From Fervidobacterium nodosum Rt17-B1 (GTDB lineage: Bacteria > Thermotogota > Thermotogae > Thermotogales > Fervidobacteriaceae), in the NCBI RefSeq assembly GCF_000017545.1, contig NC_009718.1:682001-746000 (forward strand): a stretch of 64,000 nt of DNA, in the 5' to 3' direction. This document shows positions 54,051 to 63,162 of this stretch, one piece after another; position 1 is the stretch's first letter; the number at the start of each line of letters is the position of its first letter. The notes under the pieces were generated by a model. It was not told the origin of the DNA. It worked only from the letters and a program-made list of their open reading frames with translations, and made no database searches. The position numbers and the translations under genes are program-made.

Positions 54051-54095
54051 TTCTATTCCCTCCTATTTTATATCATTTTTTCGGAAAATCAAAAA

Positions 54096-54506
54096 TCAAA
54101 ACGGTGGTTCATCGTCGTCTGGAATGTTGTCTACTATTTCTGCGTCTGTATCAAAGACATCTTCGTAAGGAATCTCGTCTTGGACATCTCTATCGCCTTT
54201 CTTTGTATCAACAAAGACAATATTATCAGCCCATATCTCAGGAGTTGAACGCGATTGCCCATCGTTTGTTTTCCATTTGTTTATCCTCAACTTACCTTCT
54301 ACAAGAACCATTCGCCCCTTTTGAAGGTAAGTATGAGCTAACTCAGCTAACTTTCTAAACGCAACTATGCGTATAAAATCTGCTTCTCCATTGTTTGCCC
54401 TATTAACTGCTAAAGTGAAAGTCGTTATCAAATTTCCATCTAGAGTCTGTTTTGTTTCTGGATCTCTTGTTAGCCTTCCAACTAAAACTACTTTGTTGTA
54501 AGACAT
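54096..54506 (-). CDS. ssb: Single-stranded DNA-binding protein
   Basis: 136 residues: an OB-fold (about 1-105; NKVVLVGRLTRDPETKQT, RIVAFRKLAELAHTYLQKGRMVLVEGKLRINKW) and a short acidic tail ending DDDEPPF, the partner-binding tip. Protects single-stranded DNA. Placed between rpsF and rpsR as in many bacteria. Confidence 0.96.
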   Translation of the reverse strand: MSYNKVVLVGRLTRDPETKQTLDGNLITTFTLAVNRANNGEADFIRIVAFRKLAELAHTYLQKGRMVLVEGKLRINKWKTNDGQSRSTPEIWADNIVFVDTKKGDRDVQDEIPYEDVFDTDAEIVDNIPDDDEPPF

Positions 54507-54549
54507 TATTAATTCACCTTCTTTTTAAAATAAGCAATTTCGATAAACT

Positions 54550-54924
54550 TTAATTTGTTGAACTTTCCTCCTGTGAAACATTCTCTTGAGTTTCTCCTGT
54601 CTTTTGGCGTGCTGCTCTTCTTTCTTTCTTTTCAAGGTCTTCTCTTCTAAATGTTTGCCATCTCATGAACTCTGGGTGTACTTTGAAGTAGTTTTCAAGT
54701 TGATCAAGACCTTGACCGTTAGATCTGAAGTACATGACCGTGTAGTCTCCTTCGAAGTATTTTCCAATCTTGTAAGCAAGTTTTCTAATACCCCATCTGT
54801 CAACGGTCTCCACTTGTGCTTTAACTCTTTCTTCAAGGAACTTCTTAACGTTTTCCACAAGTTTGTTTCTTTCTTCCTCTGATACATCTGGTTTGATAAT
54901 GAACATAGTTTCGTAAATCCTCAT
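54550..54924 (-). CDS. rpsF: Ribosomal protein S6
   Basis: 124 residues: MRIYETMFIIKPDVSEEE and VDRWGIRKLAYKIGKYFEGDYTVMYF are typical of S6, with a charged C-terminal extension rich in Glu, Arg and Thr. Forms a heterodimer with S18. First gene of rpsF-ssb-rpsR; GGAGGAGG before the ATG. Confidence 0.96.
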   Translation of the reverse strand: MRIYETMFIIKPDVSEEERNKLVENVKKFLEERVKAQVETVDRWGIRKLAYKIGKYFEGDYTVMYFRSNGQGLDQLENYFKVHPEFMRWQTFRREDLEKKERRAARQKTGETQENVSQEESSTN

Positions 54925-54927
54925 AAA

Positions 54928-54990
54928 GCACCTCCTCCCTCGGTCTACGCGGCTCTGCTTATCCTCTAAAAAGCAGAGCGGGAATTTTTG
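54928..54990 (-). promoter_or_regulatory. Candidate S6:S18-responsive leader hairpin of rpsF
   Basis: In the mRNA a perfect nine-bp hairpin GCTCTGCTT / AAGCAGAGC (54979-54971 with 54960-54952) with a ten-base loop is followed by CGCGTAGACCGAGG and the ribosome-binding site. Leaders of rpsF in many phyla carry a hairpin with a nearby CCG that binds S6:S18; both elements are here, but the exact consensus was not checked. Confidence 0.55.
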
Positions 54991-55089
54991 AATTGTTTCC
55001 TCATCTTTTACATTTTACATAAAATAAATACGGGCAAGTAAGCCCGCTTTTTCTCACATGCAAAACTTTCACAAAAGGTTTAAAAGAAC

Positions 55090-55165
55090 TGGTGGGCTCG
55101 GGAGGGATCGAACCCCCGACCGTCCGGTTATGAGCCGGATGCTCTACCAACTGAGCTACGAGCCC
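55090..55165 (-). tRNA. tRNA with CAT anticodon (Met, or Ile after lysidine modification)
   Basis: 76 bases with encoded CCA. Acceptor GGGCTCG/CGAGCCC, anticodon stem CCGG/CCGG with loop CTCATAA. Not the initiator by its paired first base. The context GGCTCATAACC also resembles tRNA-Ile2, so identity as elongator Met is not certain. Confidence 0.9.
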
Positions 55166-55172
55166 ACTCATG

Positions 55173-55249
55173 TGGAGGCGACGGAGGGATTTGAACCCTC
55201 GAATAGAGATTTTGCAGACCTCCGCCTTAGACCCCTTGGCTACGTCGCC
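55173..55249 (-). tRNA. tRNA-Cys (GCA)
   Basis: 77 bases with encoded CCA. Acceptor GGCGACG/CGTCGCC with discriminator T, anticodon loop CTGCAAA with anticodon GCA. It is cotranscribed with the CAT tRNA seven bases downstream. Confidence 0.95.
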
Positions 55250-55263
55250 CCATCGCGTGATAG

Positions 55264-55292
55264 ATTTTACCACAGAGTTTTTAACATGTCAA
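55264..55292 (-). promoter_or_regulatory. Promoter of the tRNA-Cys/tRNA-CAT pair
   Basis: TTGACA (55292-55287), 17 bases, TAAAAT (55269-55264) preceded by TGTGG, about 15 bases before the tRNA. Confidence 0.75.
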
Positions 55293-55364
55293 CAGGTTAA
55301 ATATCTATGTGGAGCAGAAAATATTAAAAATAATCAAAAACGTTATTAATAAAGAAAAATATGG

Positions 55365-55393
55365 TTGTCAAAAGTCATTTTTAATGATATCAT
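55365..55393 (+). promoter_or_regulatory. Promoter of the MFS carrier gene at 55.4 kb
   Basis: TTGTCA at 55365-55370, 17 bases, TATCAT at 55388-55393. Confidence 0.55.
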
Positions 55394-55440
55394 TATTTTG
55401 TTAGCATGTCTAATTTTTATGTTCTTAGAGGTGAATTATT

Positions 55441-56646
55441 TTGGAAAAGAAAAGTAAATTTGGTGGCATTTTTCATTTTTATCACTTGGTTTCATTCTTT
55501 GTATCAATAAACGCTTATTTATTCAGCACCTTCATTAATTCAACAGCCGCTCAATGGGGATTTTCATTCTCCGAAATTGGTTTTATAAACCTTCTTTTGT
55601 CATTCTTGTATGCCTTGTCAAGTATCACTTTGGGACACATAGGATACAAGTTTGGGTACAAAAAGATGATGAATATATTATTCATTTATCTTTTTGCATT
55701 ATCATTTACTGGTTTCTTCGTGAATAACAGATTTTGGCTTTACATCTTCGCAAGCCTTCAAGGAATATTCTTCGGCGCATTTTTCCCACAAGTTGAAGGA
55801 TTAATAGCCCAATCTGAAAGTTTGCTAAAAGTTACACCTCCATCTATAACCGGTAGATTCACACTAGCATGGAGCTCTGGAAATATATTTGGTGTGGCTT
55901 TCGGGCCTTACCTCACTGTAAAAGCACGTTCTATTATATTCTTTTACGGAATAATCCTGAGTATTGTTGTTTTTTTGCTTATAAGCCGTGATAAAAAAAT
56001 AAATGGCGAATTGATAAACTTCACCCCCAATAGAAAATTAACAACCGATAGCGATAAATTCGATGTTGTAAAGGATATTAGCAGGATGAAAAGACTTAGA
56101 TTAGAATATAGGATTATTCTTTTCCTTGGCGGATTGATATACACATCGGTTCTCGCTGAGTTTCCAAAGTTAATAAAGATGGCTGGGCTTGATATATCAC
56201 GTGCCGGTTTTCTTACGGTTGGAGCAAATATCGGAGTTTTGCTTACATTCATTGCTCTTCAATATTGGAAAAAATGGGTAGGCAATGAAATTATCTGTGG
56301 CGTTTTGCTATCTGTGGTGCTACTTACCGGAGTTGTTGCATTATTCGCCAAAACTCCTCTCTTATTCTTCTTAACAGCCTTTTTGGCTGGCGGAAGTTAT
56401 GCGGTTCCTTATACTTTTGCTATATTTTACGGTTTGCTTTCTACTTCAGAAGAACATGGTAAACAAGGCGCACTGCATGAAATGGTTATAGGCTTGCTTT
56501 TTGGAGTTGGACCTTTTGTCGGTGGAATATTCCTCGATCATTTTAAAAGTACTTTTGGATTGACTTTCCTCTCAATTATATTGAGTATATTAATATATTC
56601 AATTCAATTTTTCTTCAACAAAAGCAAAGTAGTTATTGAAAAGTGA
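55441..56646 (+). CDS. MFS transporter
   Basis: 401 residues, twelve likely helices; LYALSSITLGHIGYKFGYKKMM carries the loop 2-3 MFS pattern and FAGGSYAVPYTF-like helices follow. A central charged loop of about 40 residues (~185-225) splits the two halves. Starts at TTG after AGAGGTGA. Substrate unknown. Confidence 0.82.
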   Translation: MEKKSKFGGIFHFYHLVSFFVSINAYLFSTFINSTAAQWGFSFSEIGFINLLLSFLYALSSITLGHIGYKFGYKKMMNILFIYLFALSFTGFFVNNRFWLYIFASLQGIFFGAFFPQVEGLIAQSESLLKVTPPSITGRFTLAWSSGNIFGVAFGPYLTVKARSIIFFYGIILSIVVFLLISRDKKINGELINFTPNRKLTTDSDKFDVVKDISRMKRLRLEYRIILFLGGLIYTSVLAEFPKLIKMAGLDISRAGFLTVGANIGVLLTFIALQYWKKWVGNEIICGVLLSVVLLTGVVALFAKTPLLFFLTAFLAGGSYAVPYTFAIFYGLLSTSEEHGKQGALHEMVIGLLFGVGPFVGGIFLDHFKSTFGLTFLSIILSILIYSIQFFFNKSKVVIEK

Positions 56647-56676
56647 AATAGTTTTGTGGTATAATTGATTACCACA
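56636..56676 (+). promoter_or_regulatory. Rubredoxin promoter with overlapping palindrome
   Basis: TTGAAA at 56636-56641, 18 bases, TATAAT at 56660-56665, extended by TGTGG. TGTGGTA (56655-56661) and TACCACA (56670-56676) form an inverted repeat spanning the -10, suitable for a repressor. Confidence 0.65.
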
Positions 56677-56698
56677 GTTAAAGATGGAGGTGAAAGAA

Positions 56699-56860
56699 AT
56701 GAAGTACAGATGCACAGTATGTGGTTATATTTACGATCCAGAAGTTGGTGATCCAGATTCCGGTATAAACCCAGGAACTCCATTTGAAAATTTACCAGAT
56801 GATTGGACATGTCCAGTTTGCGGTGTAAGCAAAGATATGTTTGAACCACTCGAAGAATAA
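56699..56860 (+). CDS. Rubredoxin
   Basis: 53 residues, [18 protein letters not shown] to [20 protein letters not shown]. Cys 5, 8, 38 and 41 form the single-iron Fe(Cys)4 centre. Rubredoxins in anaerobes carry electrons to oxygen and peroxide reductases such as rubrerythrin or flavodiiron proteins. It is monocistronic by its own promoter and has GGAGGTGA ahead of ATG. No oxygen-defence partner is adjacent. Confidence 0.97.
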   Translation: MKYRCTVCGYIYDPEVGDPDSGINPGTPFENLPDDWTCPVCGVSKDMFEPLEE

Positions 56861-56945
56861 CTAAAATTTACATCAACTTTAAGTGTTAATACTTTTCGTT
56901 TAGTTTATGTCTTAAGTTTAAATCTTCGGTGGAAAGTTAAAAATT

Positions 56946-56963
56946 GGGGGCCGTGGTGCCCCC
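56946..56963 (+). terminator. GC-rich hairpin between rubredoxin and gltX
   Basis: GGGGGC / GCCCCC with a six-base loop; only a short T stretch follows, so termination is likely but not certain. The remaining 60 bases to gltX show no T-box features. Confidence 0.6.
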
Positions 56964-57022
56964 GTTTGCATAAATAATAAATAATAAGAGATTTAATAAA
57001 AAACACAAGGAGGAACGGTTAT

Positions 57023-58432
57023 ATGTCAGAAGTTCGTGTGAGATTTGCCCCAAGTCCAACGGGGTATTTACATGTTGGTGGTGCTAGAACTGCACTTTTT
57101 AATTATCTTTACGCAAGAAAAACAGGTGGTAAATTCATTTTAAGAATCGAAGATACAGATCTCGAAAGGTCAGAAAAAGTTTTCGAAGAGCAGCTTATTT
57201 CCGCGTTGAAATGGCTTGGTCTGGAATGGGATGAAGGTCCAGATATCGGTGGGCAATACGGGCCTTACAGGCAGAGTGAAAGAGTTCATCTTTATCATGA
57301 ATATGCGCAAAAACTCATTGAAGAAGGAAAAGCTTACGAAGTCTACGCATACCCAGAAGAGATTGAACAGTTGAGAGAAAAATTACTCAGTGAGGGTAAA
57401 GCACCTCATTATACACGCGAAATGCTTGAGCCATATAATACCCCTGAAAGAAAAAAAGAATACGAAGAAAAGGGATTAAAGCCTGCAGTTTATTTCTCTA
57501 TGCTAAGAAAAGATTATGTGATAAACGACGTTGTAAAAGGCGAAGTTGTGTTCAAAGCTGGAAGTGTTGGCGACTTTGCACTTTTGAGAAGCAACGGTAT
57601 GCCAACTTACAACTACGCTTGTGTTATAGATGATGGTCTGATGAAAATCACTCACGTTTTGCGCGGCGATGATCATTTGTCAAATACAGTTAAACAGGTG
57701 GCACTTTATGAAGCTTTCGGTTGGCCTACACCTGTTTTTGGGCATGTCTCCATGATTCTGGGACCTGATGGAAGTAAACTCAGTAAACGTCATGGCGCAA
57801 CGTCAGTAGAAGAATTCAAAAGTAGGGGATATCTCCCAGAAGCTTTGGTTAATTTCCTCGCATTACTCGGTTGGTCACATCCAGAAGGAAAAGAAATACT
57901 CACAAAGCAAGAATTGATAGAAAGTTTTTCGCTTGAAAGACTTGTAAAAAATCCTGCGATATTTAATCCAGAAAAATTGAAATGGATGAATTCAGAGCAT
58001 ATTAGAATGAAAAGTATGGATGAGCTTGTTAAAATAGCTAAACCATTCTTGCAAAAAGATGTTGACGATGAATATTTCGCAAAGATACTCCACGCTGTAA
58101 AGGATAGGATAGAAGAACTTTCGCAGTTACCTGAATTGACAGATATTTTCTTCGAAAAACCTCATCAATTACCGGAAAAAACTCCAGAGGCTATTGAAAC
58201 TTACACAAATTTACTTTCAGAGCTCAAAAAAATTGAAAAATGGGATAAAGATTCAATATACGCAGCTTTCAAAACAGCTATGAAGAGCGCAAAGCTCAAA
58301 GGTAAAGATTTCTATATGACGTTAAGACTTGTACTTACAGGTAAAACTGAAGGTCCAGAACTAATCGATATACTCGAAATCCTTGGTAAAGACGAAGTAA
58401 TAGAGAGGATCTCTTTGTATTTAAATAAATGA
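57023..58432 (+). CDS. gltX: Glutamyl-tRNA synthetase
   Basis: 469 residues, class I. HIGH-type motif [23 protein letters not shown]-type motif [16 protein letters not shown], and the connective [21 protein letters not shown]. Charges tRNA-Glu and possibly tRNA-Gln if the organism uses the transamidation route (Thermotogae can have two GluRS). First of three synthetase genes in a row. Confidence 0.95.
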   Translation: MSEVRVRFAPSPTGYLHVGGARTALFNYLYARKTGGKFILRIEDTDLERSEKVFEEQLISALKWLGLEWDEGPDIGGQYGPYRQSERVHLYHEYAQKLIEEGKAYEVYAYPEEIEQLREKLLSEGKAPHYTREMLEPYNTPERKKEYEEKGLKPAVYFSMLRKDYVINDVVKGEVVFKAGSVGDFALLRSNGMPTYNYACVIDDGLMKITHVLRGDDHLSNTVKQVALYEAFGWPTPVFGHVSMILGPDGSKLSKRHGATSVEEFKSRGYLPEALVNFLALLGWSHPEGKEILTKQELIESFSLERLVKNPAIFNPEKLKWMNSEHIRMKSMDELVKIAKPFLQKDVDDEYFAKILHAVKDRIEELSQLPELTDIFFEKPHQLPEKTPEAIETYTNLLSELKKIEKWDKDSIYAAFKTAMKSAKLKGKDFYMTLRLVLTGKTEGPELIDILEILGKDEVIERISLYLNK

Positions 58433-58444
58433 AGAGGTGGTCTC

Positions 58445-59857
58445 ATGACAAAGGTTTATATAACAGATACGCTTAGTAAAAGTAAAGTTCCACTTGAGAC
58501 TTTAGAACCTGGCGTCGTAAAGATGTACGTTTGCGGACCTACTGTATACAATTACATTCACATAGGCAACGCAAGACCTATGGTTGTTTTCGACGCTCTC
58601 AGAAGGTTTTTAGAATTCGTGGGTTACAGGGTAATAATGGTTCAAAACTTTACAGATATAGATGATAAGATAATAAACGAAGCAAAAGAATGGAACGTCG
58701 ATTGGAAAACAGTTGCGGATACGTTTATCGCAGAGTATTTTCACGATGCTCAACTTTTAGGCGTAAGAGCAGCAAATTACCACCCCAGAACAACAGATTT
58801 TGTTAAAGATATCGTTGAAGCAATTGAAACAATGATAAAAAAAGATTTCGCATATCCAGCAGAAAATGGTGATGTTTATTTCAGCGTTAGGAAATTAAGA
58901 GATTACGGAAAGCTATCTGGAAAAAATTTGGATGATTTGAGAGCAGGCGCAAGAGTTGATGTGAATGAACTGAAAAAAGATCCACTTGACTTTGTTTTGT
59001 GGAAATCCGCCAAACCTGGTGAACCTACGTGGGACAGTCCGTGGTGCAACGGTAGGCCAGGTTGGCATATAGAATGTTCCGTTATGTCGCAAAAATTACT
59101 TGGTGATATGTTTGATATACACGGTGGTGGTGAAGACCTTATCTTCCCACACCATGAAGATGAAATAGCTCAGAGTGAAGCGCTCACAGGTAAACCACCG
59201 GCAAAATACTGGATGCATAACGGTATGATTATCGTACGTGGAGATAAGATGAGTAAATCCCTTGGAAACACATTCATGGTAAGGGAAGCGGTAAGAAGGT
59301 ACACTAAAGATGGCGTAAAGCTTTTCTTGCTGTCCAAACATTACCGTTCACCTATGGAATTTTCGGACGAGATACTTCAAGATAACATGAGAGCAGCTCA
59401 AAGGGTGCATAACGCATTAAACAGATTCACGGAAAAGTACCCATACCCATTGGTACCAAAAATTGACGAAGAAATGGAAAACTTCATAGACAGATTTGTG
59501 GAAGCACTTTCCGACGATTTCAACACACCAGTTGCACTCTCAATTTTATTCGATACAGTTAAAGAACTTAACAAATCAATGGATGAAGGTAACGACGAAA
59601 GAGCATTGAAAATGTACCACCTTGTAAAGAGAATTTATGGTCCTGTTCTTGGAGTGTTTGACAGTGAAATCCAAAAACAACAGCAAGTAAATTCCGAACA
59701 GTTAGATCAGCTAATACAAGGTATAATAAATTTAAGAAATGAATACAGAAAGAATAAACAATTTGAAATAGCTGATAAGCTAAGAGACGCACTCTTAAAT
59801 GCAAAGATAAAATTACTTGATACTCCAGAAGGTACAAAATACGAAATTAATGATTAA
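58445..59857 (+). CDS. cysS: Cysteinyl-tRNA synthetase
   Basis: 470 residues, class I. CGPTVYNYIHIGNARP carries the HIGH motif and first zinc Cys; CSVMSQKLLG and HGGGEDLIFPHHEDEIAQSEA supply the other zinc ligands; KMSKSLGN is intact. A tRNA-Cys gene lies 3 kb away. Starts 12 bases after gltX with GAGGTGG. Confidence 0.96.
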   Translation: MTKVYITDTLSKSKVPLETLEPGVVKMYVCGPTVYNYIHIGNARPMVVFDALRRFLEFVGYRVIMVQNFTDIDDKIINEAKEWNVDWKTVADTFIAEYFHDAQLLGVRAANYHPRTTDFVKDIVEAIETMIKKDFAYPAENGDVYFSVRKLRDYGKLSGKNLDDLRAGARVDVNELKKDPLDFVLWKSAKPGEPTWDSPWCNGRPGWHIECSVMSQKLLGDMFDIHGGGEDLIFPHHEDEIAQSEALTGKPPAKYWMHNGMIIVRGDKMSKSLGNTFMVREAVRRYTKDGVKLFLLSKHYRSPMEFSDEILQDNMRAAQRVHNALNRFTEKYPYPLVPKIDEEMENFIDRFVEALSDDFNTPVALSILFDTVKELNKSMDEGNDERALKMYHLVKRIYGPVLGVFDSEIQKQQQVNSEQLDQLIQGIINLRNEYRKNKQFEIADKLRDALLNAKIKLLDTPEGTKYEIND

Positions 59858-59917
59858 TAAAATTTTAGAATTATTGACATGTAAGACTTTAAAAAGTTGG
59901 AAAATGGAGGGATATTT

Positions 59918-61642
59918 GTGAGATTTTCACAGTTTTACGCGCCAACATTAAAAGAAGCACCAGCGGATGCGGAAGTGCCAAGTCAAGAATTGCTTACAAG
60001 AGCTGGGTTTATAAGAAAAATAGCGGCTGGTGTGTATACATATTTACCACTCGGAAGGAGAGTTTTACTTAAGATTGAAAAGATAGTGAGAGAAGAAATG
60101 GACAACATAGGAGCAAACGAGATTTTGATGCCAATAATCCAGCCTGCGGAACTTTGGAAACAATCTGGCAGATGGGAAGATTACGGTCCAGAGATGATGA
60201 AATTAAAAGATAGGCACGGAAGAGATTTTACGCTTGGACCTACTCACGAAGAACTCGTAACTTTCCTTGTTCAAAATGAGCTTAATAGCTACAAACAATT
60301 ACCGATAACCCTTTACCAAATGGCAAACAAGTACAGAGATGAAATTAGACCGAGATTTGGTGTGCTTAGAGCAAGAGAATTCATAATGAAGGATGGTTAC
60401 AGTTTCCACAGCGATTGGGAATCCCTTGATGAAACATACAAAGCTCATAGAAAAGCTTACTCTAATATAATGGAACGAATTGGATTAAAATATGCGGTTG
60501 TTGAAGCTTCGTCCGGAGCAATTGGAGGCAACGAATCTCACGAATTTGTTGCTTTTGCAGATACTGGAGAGAGCAATGTACTTTTCTGCGAATGTGGGTA
60601 CGCAGGCAACGATGAAAGAGTGCCATATACTGGTGAAATTATTTACGATAATGAAGAGCTCAAGGGAATGGAAAAAGTCTACACTCCAAATGTGAAAACA
60701 GCGCAAGATGTGGCAGATTTTCTAGGAGTTCCAGTGAGAAAAATCGTAAAAACACTTATTTACAAAGGTAGAAATGGATACTTCATGGCACTTGTCCCAG
60801 GTGACAGGGAACTCAACGAAGAAAAATTGAAAAATTTCTTAAACGACCAGTCGTTAGCTTTTGCCACACCTGATGACATATTGAAAGACTTTGGTGTACC
60901 CATTGGCTTCTTAGGTCCGGTGGGTGTGAAAGGTATAAAAGTTATCGCAGACCACTTGGTAAAAGGGATGAAGAACTTCGTTGTTGGTGGAATGGAAAAA
61001 GATTATCACTTCGTAAACGTAAATGTTGACAGAGACTTTAAAGTTGATGAATTGGCAGATCTAATAGTTACAAGAGAAGGAGACCCGTGTCCTGTTTGTG
61101 GAAAACCGTTAAATGCAAAGAAAGGCATCGAACTTGGTCATATATTTAAGCTTGGCACAAAATATTCTGAGGCGATGGGTAGTAAATACATGGATAAAGA
61201 TGGTCAGTTAAAACCTTTCATCATGGGGTGCTACGGTTGGGGTGTTTCAAGAACACTTGGAGCGATTGTAGAACAACTACATGACGAAAAAGGTATAATT
61301 TGGCCATTATCCGTCGCACCATTTGCAGTAGTTATAACACCAGTTAGTAACAACGAAAACTTAATGAAATTTTCTGAAGAATTGTACAATTTCCTTGTTG
61401 AAAAAGGCGAAGAGGTACTTTTAGACGATAGGAATATATCACCTGGTATGAAATTCAACGACGCGGATTTAATAGGAATACCATTTAGAGTAACAGTTGG
61501 TAAAGCTCTATCTGAAGGAATGGTAGAAATCAAGTGGAGAACAGGACAGCAATTCAAGGTGAAAGCAACTTTAGAAGAAATATATGAATTTTTGCAAAAG
61601 TCAAAGCAAGAATACGATCCTCACAAAAGAGTTGAAAAATAA
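59918..61642 (+). CDS. proS: Prolyl-tRNA synthetase
   Basis: 574 residues, class II, bacterial form with an inserted editing (INS/YbaK-like) domain (about 225-405). Motif 1 region [23 protein letters not shown], motif 2 [40 protein letters not shown], motif 3 [17 protein letters not shown] 59918 has GGAGGG eight bases before it; the TTG frame start at 59897 is rejected. Confidence 0.96.
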   Translation: MRFSQFYAPTLKEAPADAEVPSQELLTRAGFIRKIAAGVYTYLPLGRRVLLKIEKIVREEMDNIGANEILMPIIQPAELWKQSGRWEDYGPEMMKLKDRHGRDFTLGPTHEELVTFLVQNELNSYKQLPITLYQMANKYRDEIRPRFGVLRAREFIMKDGYSFHSDWESLDETYKAHRKAYSNIMERIGLKYAVVEASSGAIGGNESHEFVAFADTGESNVLFCECGYAGNDERVPYTGEIIYDNEELKGMEKVYTPNVKTAQDVADFLGVPVRKIVKTLIYKGRNGYFMALVPGDRELNEEKLKNFLNDQSLAFATPDDILKDFGVPIGFLGPVGVKGIKVIADHLVKGMKNFVVGGMEKDYHFVNVNVDRDFKVDELADLIVTREGDPCPVCGKPLNAKKGIELGHIFKLGTKYSEAMGSKYMDKDGQLKPFIMGCYGWGVSRTLGAIVEQLHDEKGIIWPLSVAPFAVVITPVSNNENLMKFSEELYNFLVEKGEEVLLDDRNISPGMKFNDADLIGIPFRVTVGKALSEGMVEIKWRTGQQFKVKATLEEIYEFLQKSKQEYDPHKRVEK

Positions 61643-61662
61643 TAAATTATAAAGTTATGAAT

Positions 61663-61721
61663 TAATCAGTGGTCTACAATCAAGGTACAAAAACGATAAA
61701 AAGACTGGGGACCACTGATTA
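61663..61721 (+). other. Long-loop inverted repeat upstream of rtcB
   Basis: Perfect twelve-base arms TAATCAGTGGTC / GACCACTGATTA enclose 35 bases rich in A. No T-run follows, so it is not a standard terminator; it ends 23 bases before the rtcB start. Confidence 0.7.
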
Positions 61722-61743
61722 AAATATCTAGGGGGTGATTTAT

Positions 61744-63162
61744 ATGTCACCTGTTGAAGGTCTTGAAAAAGTTGATAAGTACATTTACAAAATTCGCAAA
61801 GCTGGAAATATGAGAGTTGACGCGATAATTCTATCGGATTGGGAAACGTTAGATAAAGAAGCGATAGAACAAATCAAAAACGTCGCAACTCTTCCAGGTA
61901 TTTTAAAAGCTGCTTACGCTATGCCAGATATACACTGGGGTTACGGATTTCCAATAGGTGGAGTTGCCGCTTTTGATGTTGAAGATGGAATTATAAGCCC
62001 TGGTGGTGTGGGATTTGATATAAACTGCGGAGTTAGGATGCTTGTCGTAAAAGGTTCAAGTAATATCGTAAAGAGTAATATCGATACAATAATAAAACGC
62101 ATTTATGAGAGTGTACCCGTTGGAGTTGGTGAAACAAGTGAATTGAATTTTTCAAAAAACGATTTCAAAAGGATAGTCACAAATGGTGCAAAAGAAGTAA
62201 TAAAGATGGGATTTGGATACGACGAAGATTTGGAAAGAATCGAAGACTACGGCCACATACAAAATTGTGATTTTTCCGATGTAAGTGAAGAAGCTATAAA
62301 GAGAGGGAAAGACGAACTTGGGACGTTGGGTGCGGGAAATCATTTCATTGAAATCCAAGTCGTCGAAGAAGTATACGATGAGAAAATAGCAAAAGTATTT
62401 GGGTTGGGTAAAGGTGATATAACGATATTAATCCACACAGGTAGCAGAGGCTTTGGTCATCAAATCGCTACAGATTACATTAAAATCATGAGAGATAACC
62501 TTAAAGAACATAATAAAAATCTCCCTGATAAACAGTTGATAAATGCTCCATTTAATAGCAAATGGGGGCAGATGTATTATAGCGCAATGAACTGTGCGGC
62601 AAATTACGCGTTCGCGAATAGGCAGATTATTACTCATCTCATTAGAAAAGTATTTAAATCTGTTGCGGGATTAGATGTAAAACTCGTTTACGATGTAGCG
62701 CATAACATCGCTAAGATAGAAGAATATGAAATTGATGGAAAAAAGAGAAAAGTTATTGTACATAGGAAAGGCGCGACAAGGGCATTTGGACCGGGAAACC
62801 CACACCTTCCAGAAATATTTAAAGAAACAGGGCAACCAGTTATAATCCCAGGGAGTATGGGCACAGCATCGTACATACTTGCTGGAACAAAAAAAGCTGA
62901 AGAAATGACATTTGGTTCAACTGCTCACGGTGCTGGGAGAACTTTGGGAAGAAGAGAAGCGACACGAGAGCTCTCAGTTGAACGTGTGATAAGAGAGCTT
63001 GACAAAAAAGGCGTAAAACTTTTGGCTAAATCAAAAAAAGGCATAGTTGAGGAAGCACCAGAAGCATATAAAGATGTTGATAAAGTAATTAAAGTTGTTG
63101 ATGAACTCGGTATATCACTCAAAGTTGCAAAGTGCGTTCCTATCGGAGTGATAAAAGGATGA
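61744..63162 (+). CDS. rtcB: RNA-splicing ligase RtcB
   Basis: 472 residues. Mn/GTP-dependent ligase joining 2',3'-cyclic phosphate (or 3'-phosphate) to 5'-OH RNA ends. DINCGVRML and GAGNHFIEIQ give metal ligands (Cys and His), HTGSRGFGHQI another His, VHRKGATRAFGPG and the C-terminal HGAGRTLGRREA hold the guanylylated His. No archease gene is adjacent. ATG 61744 follows GGGGGTGA. Its stop overlaps the next start as ATGA. Confidence 0.96.
   Translation: MSPVEGLEKVDKYIYKIRKAGNMRVDAIILSDWETLDKEAIEQIKNVATLPGILKAAYAMPDIHWGYGFPIGGVAAFDVEDGIISPGGVGFDINCGVRMLVVKGSSNIVKSNIDTIIKRIYESVPVGVGETSELNFSKNDFKRIVTNGAKEVIKMGFGYDEDLERIEDYGHIQNCDFSDVSEEAIKRGKDELGTLGAGNHFIEIQVVEEVYDEKIAKVFGLGKGDITILIHTGSRGFGHQIATDYIKIMRDNLKEHNKNLPDKQLINAPFNSKWGQMYYSAMNCAANYAFANRQIITHLIRKVFKSVAGLDVKLVYDVAHNIAKIEEYEIDGKKRKVIVHRKGATRAFGPGNPHLPEIFKETGQPVIIPGSMGTASYILAGTKKAEEMTFGSTAHGAGRTLGRREATRELSVERVIRELDKKGVKLLAKSKKGIVEEAPEAYKDVDKVIKVVDELGISLKVAKCVPIGVIKG

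Noticed and set aside
55001-55300. Reading frames on both strands over the tRNA-Cys/tRNA-CAT pair
   Set aside because: They only translate tRNA sequence; no ribosome-binding site.
56864-57022. T-box leader before gltX
   Set aside because: No AGGGUGG-like T-box sequence or specifier stem; only one simple hairpin.
61663-61721. Terminator after proS
   Set aside because: Loop of 35 bases and no T-run after the stem; kept as an unexplained inverted repeat.
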